From Candidatus Hydrogenedentota bacterium (GTDB lineage: Bacteria > Hydrogenedentota > Hydrogenedentia > Hydrogenedentales > SLHB01): DNA of 64,000 nucleotides. Numbering within the stretch: the stretch's first letter is position 1; every line of letters starts with the position of its first letter. The notes below the pieces were generated by a model. The model was not told the DNA's origin, searched no databases, and saw nothing but the letters and a program-made list of their open reading frames with translations. The stretch lies in contig JAKPDK010000152.1 of assembly GCA_029552745.1 (NCBI GenBank), positions 62,001 through 126,000 of the forward strand, read 5' to 3'. A program made the position numbers and the translations under genes. Positions 52,854 to 61,398 of the stretch are shown one piece after another.

Positions 52854-54212
52854 TTATGGCGAGACTCCACTAAACAGGATGATCGTGCTAGCTTCATAAA
52901 TTGCAGCCACTGCCAAAATAATTGCGGAAAAAAGTGTTGTACCAGTGAAGATATCAAGACTCTCCTTCATGCTTTTCGTGAGTTCACCTGAGAGCAAGCC
53001 TTTTAGAATCTTCCATGGAAACAAGACGGTTGCAAAACACGCTAGTATGTAGGCCTCAAACTCTAATGCCATGGTAATGCAGTGATACGACATATGTAAG
53101 GCCGTATCACTCCAAGTTGGCGCCATCAGGAAACCTACGAGTGCAAAGCTGAGAAGTGTTTTGGCGAGACCCCAAAACGGAATAACGATGGAAGGCAATA
53201 ATGTCAGGGTCAAGGTGGCGGCGCCGAAATTCCATGCCCACGTAGCAAAAGACGCTCGCAAGATATCGCCGCTTGCATAAGCATCTCCAATAAACTGCAG
53301 ATTTCCATCCCGAAACATGCCTGAGGTGAGGTCAACAAGTTGACGTCTTAGCAGGGGAAACTGTTCACCAGCGAAAAGGAAGGCAAAAAAGGTCCCATAG
53401 AGAACGAAATGTATGTTAACTAGGAGCCGTCGATGATCCTTAAAAATTCCAAAGGATTTTGCCCAAAAGCTTCCCTCTGTACTCCTGTGTACTGTAAATA
53501 GAGTACACCAGAGGACCGATGCTCCATACGCTACCAGTAGCAGTGCCAAGATGTTCCAACCAGCTAAATCAGTATCCAGAGGAAAATCTTCCCCGAGAAA
53601 AACAGGTTTCTCTGCAGTTCCTTCGATTGTTTCCTGGATTGACTCATTGTCCTGTAGATTTGACAAACCCGAGGGGGCTAGCCAACCAGTGATCCAGTCC
53701 TCGGAATCCTCTTGTTGGCCCTCGGATAGCACTACGTACGAAAAAGCCAGGGCGCCCACCGCACGTTTAAGTTTACCAACAACTTGGTAATGTTTGCCCT
53801 TAAAATCAAATGATGAAAGATCGCAAAAGGCACCTGCAACGGCTTCTTCCTTTCCGGGCAGCGGTGGCCTTCCGTCATCTAGTAAAGTGTCCCAGTCAAC
53901 TTTATCCGTTGGAATAGAGACCACCGTATGCTGCCAGCGTAACGAAACATAAGGATTATTTTCTTCTCCCCAGAATTGCAGCAGAGAAGAAAGCTCCTCT
54001 CCCGTATCATTAGAAAGAGGAGCAATTCCTATTTTAATCATCTCTGACCACGGCGCTGTGTCCATAACCGCAATGACCATATCGGCATGAGGAATCGAGG
54101 AACGCCTTTGGGCTTGCACGAAACTTGACACCAAAAAAACCAAGGGCGCCAAGAGAAGAAAGACCCCCGCAACTAGGATAATGCGAAAAATGTTGTTAAA
54201 GGGTATGTTCAT
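52854..54212 (-). CDS. Polytopic membrane protein, possibly SpoIIM-like
   Basis: A 452-residue protein with one N-terminal helix (about 8-32), a large extracytoplasmic domain (about 35-225) and five or so membrane helices after residue 230. The C-terminal membrane part, with a long GDAYASGDI...TWAWNFGAATL region and a polar MSYHCITMALEFEAYIL segment, loosely resembles SpoIIM-like (DUF95) proteins; I am not confident. The ATG at 54212 is preferred; an in-frame TTG at 54242 adds ten residues. It follows the ceramidase-like gene closely on the same strand. Confidence 0.65.
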   Translation of the reverse strand: MNIPFNNIFRIILVAGVFLLLAPLVFLVSSFVQAQRRSSIPHADMVIAVMDTAPWSEMIKIGIAPLSNDTGEELSSLLQFWGEENNPYVSLRWQHTVVSIPTDKVDWDTLLDDGRPPLPGKEEAVAGAFCDLSSFDFKGKHYQVVGKLKRAVGALAFSYVVLSEGQQEDSEDWITGWLAPSGLSNLQDNESIQETIEGTAEKPVFLGEDFPLDTDLAGWNILALLLVAYGASVLWCTLFTVHRSTEGSFWAKSFGIFKDHRRLLVNIHFVLYGTFFAFLFAGEQFPLLRRQLVDLTSGMFRDGNLQFIGDAYASGDILRASFATWAWNFGAATLTLTLLPSIVIPFWGLAKTLLSFALVGFLMAPTWSDTALHMSYHCITMALEFEAYILACFATVLFPWKILKGLLSGELTKSMKESLDIFTGTTLFSAIILAVAAIYEASTIILFSGVSP

Positions 54213-54245
54213 CAAAATCGGCAAGGCAGTATGTTTGTACAACGT

Positions 54246-55649
54246 TCAGTTTTGGACGACTGCCACTTGGGGAAATAACATACCTGTCATGTATTTGCAA
54301 AGACCCGTAAAAAAGGCCTCTTGGTTTGGGCCACACCACGACATCAAATACATTTCGTAACCTTCTTTTCTCTTGTCTGCCGATTCGTAATATCTATCGG
54401 GCGAAATATATCCCGCGTAATCGCCGTTAAAACTGAGACACCACAGGTCGATGCCGTTCTTTTTCGCCCAATCATGAAGTTCTGAAGATATTTCGCCACT
54501 AAAATCAGCGGGAAAACCGCAGATCATGGTATTTCCAATACGTATCGCACCGATCCAACCATCGGAATCAAGTCCTACCAATCGAAACAAGACAGGCGAC
54601 ATGCGCCAATTCTTGCTGATCCTTAACTGCATGGGCGGCAAGTGAATTTGTGTCCCAACAGGTGTGACGTCCACTTTTTCTTGAAAATCCAGAGCCTCTG
54701 AAGACTTTAGAACTTTTTGAGCCAGCGCCTCGCCCATAGCATGGGCGCGAGCAAACGCATCTTTGCCCTCCGGCGGCTTGGGACCCATACTGCCTACGGC
54801 GCCTCCCAGATATACGGCCATACCCTTTGTTTCACTCTCAATGGCCCGCTGCAAAAATCCAGGATAGTCACCGCTGAATTGCATATTGTCGCCACCAAGT
54901 ATTGTGGGATGGGCAGAGTATCTGATTACATAGCAGCGGTCGCCATCCTCCTGTTGTAAGAGGAAAAAGTTTAACATGTCATCTACCCCGGCATTCCTGG
55001 TCCTATTACGGATATATTCCGGTGATGGAACGCATCCTCCTAAAGCGATGGAACCTGGCTCCATGTTTTGTACTGCTTTCGTTATTGCACTAACAAAAGC
55101 CTCGGTTAGAACGGTTGGAATCTCCGGAGAGTATTCCCCTGCAAATTGTTTTGCCAAGAATCCCGGAGCAAAGGCGCCGGGACCTGAGTGGGTATGAGAC
55201 GCATTCAGTAGGATTTGGTAAGGTTCGAGATTCACTCGTGCGCGCGCGTCTTCCCAAATCCTATCTGTTACATTTTCAGGGACAATGAGCATATCTGAAC
55301 CCACAATGACGGCCGTATCGGTTCCATCACTTAATGCGACAGCCTTGACCCAAAGTGAATCATGGGTACCTTGTGAGGGTGCTCCTTTCCGATTGCCGTA
55401 ACCGGCAAGGGGTGTTCCAGCGGGGAGCAAGAGTTCTGCTTTACCCCAACCGACTTGCAGACGACTCACCGTTTCAGAAGTCCCAATATGAGGCGAGTGG
55501 TTTCCTAAATCGCTCAAGGCCTTCTGATATGCTGATAGCTGAGTAACGTCTCCCGCATTGTACGTTGGCCAAGGACCTATTAGAGTTATGACGATACCAG
55601 CCAGCATTGCCCCAACCGCGATTATGCCAAGAACGACCTTCTTCAACAT
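54246..55649 (-). CDS. Neutral-ceramidase-like secreted hydrolase
   Basis: A 467-residue protein with an N-terminal signal or membrane anchor (about 7-27) and a domain resembling the N-terminal catalytic domain of neutral/alkaline non-lysosomal ceramidases: VGWGKAELLLPAGTPLAGYGNR, DMLIVPENV, then NASHTHSGPGA, the zinc-binding region, and a second His region SAHPTILG. Ceramidases are usually over 600 residues with a C-terminal immunoglobulin-like domain, which is lacking here. Many proteins with only this domain occur in Planctomycetes and relatives; true substrates are unknown. It lies within a four-gene minus-strand operon. Confidence 0.8.
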   Translation of the reverse strand: MLKKVVLGIIAVGAMLAGIVITLIGPWPTYNAGDVTQLSAYQKALSDLGNHSPHIGTSETVSRLQVGWGKAELLLPAGTPLAGYGNRKGAPSQGTHDSLWVKAVALSDGTDTAVIVGSDMLIVPENVTDRIWEDARARVNLEPYQILLNASHTHSGPGAFAPGFLAKQFAGEYSPEIPTVLTEAFVSAITKAVQNMEPGSIALGGCVPSPEYIRNRTRNAGVDDMLNFFLLQQEDGDRCYVIRYSAHPTILGGDNMQFSGDYPGFLQRAIESETKGMAVYLGGAVGSMGPKPPEGKDAFARAHAMGEALAQKVLKSSEALDFQEKVDVTPVGTQIHLPPMQLRISKNWRMSPVLFRLVGLDSDGWIGAIRIGNTMICGFPADFSGEISSELHDWAKKNGIDLWCLSFNGDYAGYISPDRYYESADKRKEGYEMYLMSWCGPNQEAFFTGLCKYMTGMLFPQVAVVQN

Positions 55650-55655
55650 GATTCT

Positions 55656-55916
55656 TTACCTTTTTCCATTTTTCGGCGGAGTGAAAGATTGTTCCGTGAA
55701 AGGAAACACGGAAGAAGAACGAAGCTTTTGGAAAGACCGCTTTACCTTACGCATTCTCATGACGGCGACAACAGTCAGCGCGATCACAATTATAACGAGT
55801 GAGGCAAAATACCAGCCTGTTCGAATGCCAAAAACGTAAGGCCAAAAGGAGATTAACCCAACCAAAAGCGTCAGTTTCTCAAATAGAGGGTAGATATGAA
55901 ATCGTTCGTTTCTCAC
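55656..55916 (-). CDS. Small membrane protein, two helices
   Basis: An 86-residue protein with two hydrophobic segments (about 13-30 and 36-53) and a basic, soluble C-terminal tail. The GTG start overlaps the stop of the dehydrogenase gene (GTGA), and its stop lies six bases before the ceramidase-like gene, which strongly supports a real, coupled gene. No family recognised. Confidence 0.7.
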   Translation of the reverse strand: MRNERFHIYPLFEKLTLLVGLISFWPYVFGIRTGWYFASLVIIVIALTVVAVMRMRKVKRSFQKLRSSSVFPFTEQSFTPPKNGKR

Positions 55917-56944
55917 TGGTCTATGGATACCTTGAGTACGCCGTCGCGGTACTCCGCCGCAATTTCAAAAGCTTTTCCGACATCATCGAGTGAAAAACTA
56001 TGAGTGACCAACGACCGCAGATCAATTTGCCGCGACACTGCCAAATGGATGGCTGTGGGATAGTTAAACAAAAAACGTCTACACCAGGTGACCGTGAGTT
56101 CTTTGCGCCGTGCCACATCCACGGGGAAGACTCCTTCACTTTCACCAGATATGCCCGTTAGTATGACTCTTCCAGCTGGTTTTACCACGCGACAGGCTAT
56201 GGAAGGGGTTAATGAAGAACGTGCGCAGTCAAATACAATGTCCACGCCTCTGCCGCGAGTCTGTTCGAGAATCCACGATACGGTATCGTCTTGAGATGCG
56301 TTGCAGGTGGCATCTACTCCGTATCGACGGCCAGCTTCTAATCTAAAGTCAAACAAGTCGGTTCCATATAGGTACGAAATTCCGCAGAGTTTCGCAATCT
56401 TAGCAGTCATTAGGCCGATCGGCCCCAGACCAAGAACAGCAGCCGTATCACCCGGCCTCACTCGGGCAAGTTCCACCGTGTGAACGGCAACGGCAAGTGG
56501 TTCAATCAAGGCAGCTTCTGCTGCGGAGATCTCATCCGGTACAGGGAAACAAAAATCAGCATGCACGGTCATATATTCGCGAAAGGCACCGTGGTTAGGA
56601 GGTAGGCCCGGAAACTGCAGTTGTGGACAAACATTATAGTGTCCCGATCGGCACCACTCGCAACGAAGACAGGGAATGCCAGGTTCTACCGCAACACGTT
56701 TTCCTACCAGGGAGGAATCGGCGTCCCTGCCCACGGATTCTACAATTCCCGCATATTCATGCCCTAATACCAGTGGCTCCCGGACTACCGTATCTCCAAT
56801 TCGGCCATCTGTATAGTAGTGAAGATCAGAACCACAAATGCCCGAAGATTCCACGCGAACCAACGCTTCATGAGGCGCTGGCGTTGGTTTTGCCATATCA
56901 ACTTTTTGGAATGTCCGAGGGCTTGTTAAAACCATGGCTTTCAT
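55913..56944 (-). CDS. Zinc-dependent medium-chain alcohol dehydrogenase
   Basis: A 343-residue medium-chain dehydrogenase of the sorbitol/threonine dehydrogenase group. Catalytic zinc ligands are C in SSGICGSDLHYY and His in LGHEYAG. The structural zinc site is CLRCEWCRSGHYNVC. NAD(P) binding is at VLGLGPIGLMTAKIAK. Likely oxidises a polyol or a sugar; the specific substrate is not readable. It is the first gene of the operon leading to the ceramidase-like gene and overlaps the small membrane protein gene by GTGA. Confidence 0.88.
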   Translation of the reverse strand: MKAMVLTSPRTFQKVDMAKPTPAPHEALVRVESSGICGSDLHYYTDGRIGDTVVREPLVLGHEYAGIVESVGRDADSSLVGKRVAVEPGIPCLRCEWCRSGHYNVCPQLQFPGLPPNHGAFREYMTVHADFCFPVPDEISAAEAALIEPLAVAVHTVELARVRPGDTAAVLGLGPIGLMTAKIAKLCGISYLYGTDLFDFRLEAGRRYGVDATCNASQDDTVSWILEQTRGRGVDIVFDCARSSLTPSIACRVVKPAGRVILTGISGESEGVFPVDVARRKELTVTWCRRFLFNYPTAIHLAVSRQIDLRSLVTHSFSLDDVGKAFEIAAEYRDGVLKVSIDQ

Positions 56945-57059
56945 TGAAATGGGCTCCCAAAGTGACCAAGACGAGTGATTATTTTACGAAAAACAGGGCT
57001 AAACTACAAAACCCTCATCAGCAGAAAGGGGGGTGTCGCGGACACAAACCATGTTGATA

Positions 57060-57626
57060 TTAGTGAGCAAACACTGGCTGGGAAGAAAAAGCAGTATTGT
57101 CCGTAGACATCATACGCGTCAGCTCGCGATGTCGTTCCATCGCAAGTCGAATGAAATCATCGGCAAGGTTTGCATGTACAGGGAAAGTGGTAACCGTATA
57201 CCCGAAACCCTTAACGAATTGCTCCAATTCGTCTCTCAGGCGTTTTAACACATGATGAGCGCCTTCTTCAGGCGTTTCTATGAGCAACAGGGCTAAACCG
57301 TGATCACTCAGTTTGAACACCTGATCGGTGGCTCGCAACTCGCCGGCGATTCGCTGACCAAGACGGGGCATCGCCTCAGCCTGCTCTTGACGAACACACA
57401 ACGTCACCAGGGAAGTGGCGGCAGGGTATCGAATGGACCTTTCGATCTCTTCCCGAACGCGGGCATGGAGATAACTTTCGCTATTCAGTCCCGTGAGAGG
57501 GTCTCGTACGGCAAGTTTTTCCAATAACGCACACCGTCTTTCCAACTCAATACACCGAAGTGTTTCGTGACGCAGCTGGCGCTGCAACTCTTCAACTTCT
57601 TGTCGCAAACGTTCAATTTCTTCCAT
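57060..57626 (-). CDS. Degenerate GGDEF-domain protein
   Basis: A 188-residue soluble protein: coiled coil (about 1-36), then a diguanylate-cyclase fold starting with RDPLTGLNSESYLHAR. The catalytic GG(D/E)EF loop is replaced by SDHGL (about 107-111), so cyclase activity is not expected; it may bind GTP or cyclic di-GMP or act as a scaffold. The ATG at 57626 has AAAGG a few bases upstream. It diverges from the regulator gene at 57900. Confidence 0.78.
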   Translation of the reverse strand: MEEIERLRQEVEELQRQLRHETLRCIELERRCALLEKLAVRDPLTGLNSESYLHARVREEIERSIRYPAATSLVTLCVRQEQAEAMPRLGQRIAGELRATDQVFKLSDHGLALLLIETPEEGAHHVLKRLRDELEQFVKGFGYTVTTFPVHANLADDFIRLAMERHRELTRMMSTDNTAFSSQPVFAH

Positions 57627-57814
57627 TATGCCTTTGAATCTCCTTAGCATTGGGATAGCAAGAATAGTGCCAGTTATTAGCACAAAACTAGTTTATACTG
57701 CTAGTCTTTTTCAAACATTTTACAAATGAAGTTTTTCCAAATGGCGATTTTTGAACATAGCGAAGACATATATTTATCAAGATTGATATATATTTTATCA
57801 ACGGTTGATTATGC

Positions 57815-57843
57815 TTGACTTTGAAAACATTTACGTTTACCAT
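57815..57843 (+). promoter_or_regulatory. Possible promoter of the pseudo-kinase/sigma54 activator operon
   Basis: TTGACT (57815-57820) followed after 17 bases by TACCAT (57838-57843, four matches to TATAAT). The surrounding sequence is AT-rich. The weak -10 leaves this uncertain. Confidence 0.4.
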
Positions 57844-57899
57844 AAAACTGTCTGTGATAGAAGTACGTCTTTTCAAAAAACATAGATAAAGTGGAAATC

Positions 57900-59582
57900 A
57901 TGCCCGACGAGTTAAAAATTGACAGCATCAGAAACAACCAACCTCAAATCCTCTTGGTCGAGGACAATGTAAGTCAGCAAAATTTCCTGAGTGAGGTTCT
58001 TTCTTACAATGGGTTCGGTTGTACCCCAGCCTCCAGCATTCGAGAAGCTAAACTCATTTTCCAGCCTGGCAAATTCGCCTGTACGTTGATCGATTTGGGT
58101 CTGCCCGATGGCGATGGTATCACCCTGGTGAAACATTTTGGCGAACTCGACAGTCAAGTCGTGCGTATCGTTTTAACGGGTGACGTTTCTCCTGAGACCG
58201 TGATAGGTTGTATGCGCGCCGGTGCATTTGATTATCTGACAAAACCGGTTGATGTCACTACACTATCTGCGAGTATCTCGAGAGCGGTGGAGCATCATTT
58301 TGTCTTATTGGAAAGGGCGGAGCTTTTCAGGTTACTCCACGAGGAGCGAGAACACCTGAGGGCTATGGTGGATGCCGCAACTCAAGACATTAGAAAGTAT
58401 GCGGCAAACTGTGAAGCCGGCAATGCGCGTCTGCGATCTTTGCTGCAGTTGGTACAAGTGCCCAACAGTTATTCCTCCGAGCAGGAACTTGTGCGCCGTT
58501 TTTTCAGTGAAGCTCGGGTCCATGTGCCGTTGCGTGCCGTGGTACTTTGCGACCACAGTATTCGTAAGGGCGTGGCTGTTTACCCTAAAGATCCTGATAT
58601 CGTAGCCGACAAGGATCTCACTGCTATTTCGAAAACCTTAGACGAATTGGAATATGACCCGTTGTTGGCTGAAGCGGAACCAGAAAAAGTGTTGGCAAAT
58701 TGGCTGAAAAGACAGACCGGATTGAATATCGCGGGGATGCAGATTTTCTCTTACCCACTCACTCAGTGGAGACAATCACATTGTAAGGTGGCTTTTTTTG
58801 CAGAGAGCTCGCACCTTTTGGGGCCAAATGATCGTGAGTTTTTAGACATGTGCGCGTACCTGTTGGCGTTTGAGTGGGAACGGAACAAGCTTCTTGTGCA
58901 TATCGCCCATCAAGCCAGTTTGGGAAATATTGCGGTGGAACTGGTGCGAGGATTCATTCAACCTTTGACTGCCCTGCGTACAGCAGCAGATTTTCTAAGC
59001 GAAATCATTCCTTCTTCGGAGGCATTGGAAGGAATACGCGTGATTGAAGAAAACGCCGAACGATTATGGCGTCAAGCGCAAGGATTCAGGAAACTGTCTC
59101 TTCTTAGGGAAAATGCCGTAGAAACCGTTCGTGTAGAAGACTATATCAATCAAGCGCTCGATATGTTAAGTGTGACAATTCAAAATAAGAATATCACGAT
59201 TGAAAAAGTGATTCGTACCGATGGGGAATGTCTTGTTATCAATGGAATTGCACTCGCCAGAACCTTCTTGGATGTCATTCTTGCAGCTCTGCGATCTTGC
59301 GAAGTAGGGGGCACTGTCCGGATAACGTTACGCAATGTTAGTGAGGAGCATGTCGCCTTTGAGCTTCAGCATACGGGAGGACAGAAGAGTGCATTTGTAG
59401 ATTCATTTTTGTCTTCTATTGGTCCGATTTCTGTCGGAGACAGCGTCGATTTAGGTCTAAGACTTGCGGAGAGGACAGTCCATTCCTGTGGAGGTACACT
59501 GAGCATAGAGACCGAAGGTGAAGGAAAAGGACTCCTGCGCATCACGTTGCCTCGAGGGGTCAAGCGTCTTGCTGAAGATTAA
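57900..59582 (+). CDS. Receiver plus pseudo-histidine kinase protein
   Basis: A 560-residue soluble protein. A complete receiver (about 16-133) has LLVEDN, phospho-acceptor D65 in LIDLGLPDGDG, Thr in VLTGD and Lys in LTKPVD. A helical linker and a GAF-like region (about 180-335) follow. Then QASLGNIAVELVRGFIQPL lines up with the NtrB-type HisKA helix, but the phospho-acceptor His is Arg (R350). The ATPase-like domain keeps its length but has lost the N-box Asn (VILAALRSCE) and DTGxG (QHTGGQ). It cannot be an ordinary kinase and is more likely an allosteric partner driven by receiver phosphorylation. I prefer the ATG at 57900; a GTG at 57891 adds three residues. It is followed 17 bases on by the sigma54 activator. 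Confidence 0.85.
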   Translation: MPDELKIDSIRNNQPQILLVEDNVSQQNFLSEVLSYNGFGCTPASSIREAKLIFQPGKFACTLIDLGLPDGDGITLVKHFGELDSQVVRIVLTGDVSPETVIGCMRAGAFDYLTKPVDVTTLSASISRAVEHHFVLLERAELFRLLHEEREHLRAMVDAATQDIRKYAANCEAGNARLRSLLQLVQVPNSYSSEQELVRRFFSEARVHVPLRAVVLCDHSIRKGVAVYPKDPDIVADKDLTAISKTLDELEYDPLLAEAEPEKVLANWLKRQTGLNIAGMQIFSYPLTQWRQSHCKVAFFAESSHLLGPNDREFLDMCAYLLAFEWERNKLLVHIAHQASLGNIAVELVRGFIQPLTALRTAADFLSEIIPSSEALEGIRVIEENAERLWRQAQGFRKLSLLRENAVETVRVEDYINQALDMLSVTIQNKNITIEKVIRTDGECLVINGIALARTFLDVILAALRSCEVGGTVRITLRNVSEEHVAFELQHTGGQKSAFVDSFLSSIGPISVGDSVDLGLRLAERTVHSCGGTLSIETEGEGKGLLRITLPRGVKRLAED

Positions 59583-59599
59583 CCTGAGGACTGAAAAGT

Positions 59600-61105
59600 A
59601 TGGAAGAAGAGTTTGCCGAGATCGAATCACAGGGACAGCGGCAGACGGAACCTTACGTTGTGATTGTGTTGGACACGGATCCAGGGGTTCGCTGGGCTCT
59701 TGAAAAAGGCTTACAACGTTCCGGATACGATGTTCGAGTGACTTCCATCGCCGCAGAAGCCATGCGGTTGCTTTTTGAACAACCGGTAGCAGTTGTCATC
59801 ATGGAGCTTCTCCCTGAAGCCGGTTTTACGCTTGAGCTGCTAACCAGTATCTTGGAAAGTCCTGCTTCCCCAAAGGTTATATGTGTTTCAATCGACACAG
59901 ACCCCCAAATGGTCATTGACTGTGTGCGCCATGGTGCAACGGACTTCTTGCCTAAGCCGTTCAGCCTCGACGAAGTCCGCTCAGCGGTGGCACGTGCCTT
60001 GGCTTCAGAGCAGGAATGGCGGATGGTACGGCGTTCGGCTAATGTGCCACAGTTGGCTACTGCAGGTACTTTGCTGATAGGGATAAGTCCCCCGATGCAG
60101 GAACTTCGAAATCTCATCCAACAAGTAGCGAAGACCAATCTGAATTGCCTAATTCGAGGGGAAAGTGGCACGGGCAAGGATTTAGTGGCAAGGGAAATTC
60201 ACCGATTGTCAGCTAGAAAGGACAAGCCTTTCATTAAGGTAAACTGCAGCGCTTTGCCGGAACACTTGCTCGAAAGTGAACTTTTTGGTTACGAGAAAGG
60301 CGCATTTACCGGGGCAACCTTTTCGAAACCGGGGCGTTTCGAATTGGCAAATCATGGGGTCATTTTTTTGGATGAAGTAGCAGACATTCAACCCAATCTT
60401 CAGGCAAAGTTGTTACAAGTTATTGAACATAAAGAGTTTACAAAGCTTGGCGGGAGAAAACAGGTAAGTGTCGATGTCCAAATCCTTGCAGCAACTAATG
60501 CAAATCTAGAGCAGAGAACACAAGAGGGTTCCTTCCGCCATGACCTTTACTTTCGTTTGAACGAAGTGTGTATCTGGGTGCCTTCCCTGTCCAGTCGGAA
60601 AGAGGACATACCTCTGCTTGTCCGCCATTTTATTCAAAAACACGCGCATTTTGGCGCTGGAAAATCTTTGGAGATTAACGCTGAAGACCTGGAACGGCTT
60701 GCTGCTTATCCCTGGCCGGGGAATGTACGCGAGCTGGAAAGTATGGTGAAACGCTGGCTGGCATTTGGTAAGAAGATATACCCCGAAGTGGCGCCATCAC
60801 CTTTACAAGATACTGTTCTTAACAAACTTGAAGAGAATGGGGAAGAGTCAGAATCTCCTGTCGGATTCGTGGGGATGAAAGACTCTGATTTGTCGCCGAA
60901 GGTTTACGAGCACGAAAGCGATAAAAACAAAAAGGTCTTGGAGGAAGGGGACGACGAAGAAACTCTGGATGATGCGGAAATCATCGTCAAGACCTTGGAA
61001 CGTTGTAAATGGAATAGAAAGAAAGCAGCTGAAATGCTCGGAATGAGCTATCAGAAATTGAGAAGGCGTATACAACGTCTTAACTTGGACAAAGACCTGA
61101 GGTAA
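59600..61105 (+). CDS. NtrC-family sigma54 activator with Glu at the phosphorylation site
   Basis: A 501-residue enhancer-binding protein. The receiver (about 18-140) keeps DTD at the acid pocket, S97 and K119, but the phospho-acceptor Asp is Glu (E69, in VVIMELLPEAG). The AAA+ domain (about 150-385) has Walker A GESGTGKD, the sigma54-contacting loop GAFTGA, Walker B IFLDEVAD and LAATNANLEQ. A long acidic linker leads to a Fis-type HTH (about 455-497, NRKKAAEMLGMSYQKLRRRI). It should bind upstream sites and activate RpoN promoters, and a match lies just downstream at 61257. With Glu it may be active without phosphorylation or be gated by the neighbouring pseudo-kinase. Confidence 0.9.
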   Translation: MEEEFAEIESQGQRQTEPYVVIVLDTDPGVRWALEKGLQRSGYDVRVTSIAAEAMRLLFEQPVAVVIMELLPEAGFTLELLTSILESPASPKVICVSIDTDPQMVIDCVRHGATDFLPKPFSLDEVRSAVARALASEQEWRMVRRSANVPQLATAGTLLIGISPPMQELRNLIQQVAKTNLNCLIRGESGTGKDLVAREIHRLSARKDKPFIKVNCSALPEHLLESELFGYEKGAFTGATFSKPGRFELANHGVIFLDEVADIQPNLQAKLLQVIEHKEFTKLGGRKQVSVDVQILAATNANLEQRTQEGSFRHDLYFRLNEVCIWVPSLSSRKEDIPLLVRHFIQKHAHFGAGKSLEINAEDLERLAAYPWPGNVRELESMVKRWLAFGKKIYPEVAPSPLQDTVLNKLEENGEESESPVGFVGMKDSDLSPKVYEHESDKNKKVLEEGDDEETLDDAEIIVKTLERCKWNRKKAAEMLGMSYQKLRRRIQRLNLDKDLR

Positions 61106-61148
61106 GAACGGGAGACAACTATATAGTTTTCTGTTTTGAATTTTTTTA

Positions 61149-61192
61149 TAGCAAATTTGAATAACATTTTTTTTTACAAACCTAGCAAACTT
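61149..61192 (+). repeat. Direct repeat TAGCAAA(T/C)TT, possible activator sites
   Basis: TAGCAAATTT (61149-61158) and TAGCAAACTT (61183-61192) are 34 bases apart, close to three helical turns. They lie about 65-110 bases upstream of the -24/-12 promoter, a normal distance for an enhancer-binding protein. Binding is inferred only. Confidence 0.4.
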
Positions 61193-61228
61193 TCGTCTTT
61201 GGTCTGATAACTGCCAGAATAACGGCAC

Positions 61229-61242
61229 AAAAGCGCGCTTTT
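61229..61242. repeat. Perfect 14-base palindrome AAAAGCGCGCTTTT
   Basis: AAAAGCGCGCTTTT at 61229-61242 is an uninterrupted palindrome 15 bases upstream of the -24 element. It could be an operator or a binding site. With no loop it is a poor terminator candidate. Confidence 0.5.
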
Positions 61243-61256
61243 AGTAGATTGGCTTG

Positions 61257-61273
61257 TTGGCATGTATATTGCT
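61257..61273 (+). promoter_or_regulatory. Sigma54 (-24/-12) promoter of the PEP-CTERM gene
   Basis: TTGGCATGTATATTGCT matches the sigma54 consensus TTGGCACG-N4-TTGCW with one mismatch (T for C). GG (61259-61260) and GC (61271-61272) are separated by exactly 10 bases, the required spacing. Transcription should start near 61284, about 115 bases before the GTG at 61399. The gene for a sigma54 activator ends 150 bases upstream. A weaker sigma70-like pair TTGACA (61311-61316) and AATAAA (61334-61339) lies downstream. Confidence 0.82.
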
Positions 61274-61398
61274 CCTATACTCCTAGATGTTGAAAATTGA
61301 ATCTGGAATATTGACACGTCAGATCGTGTTGTAAATAAAGTTGAATAAATAAATCGTGCTGCATTAAAACGTAATACGTAGGGATGAGGAGAAGAACA

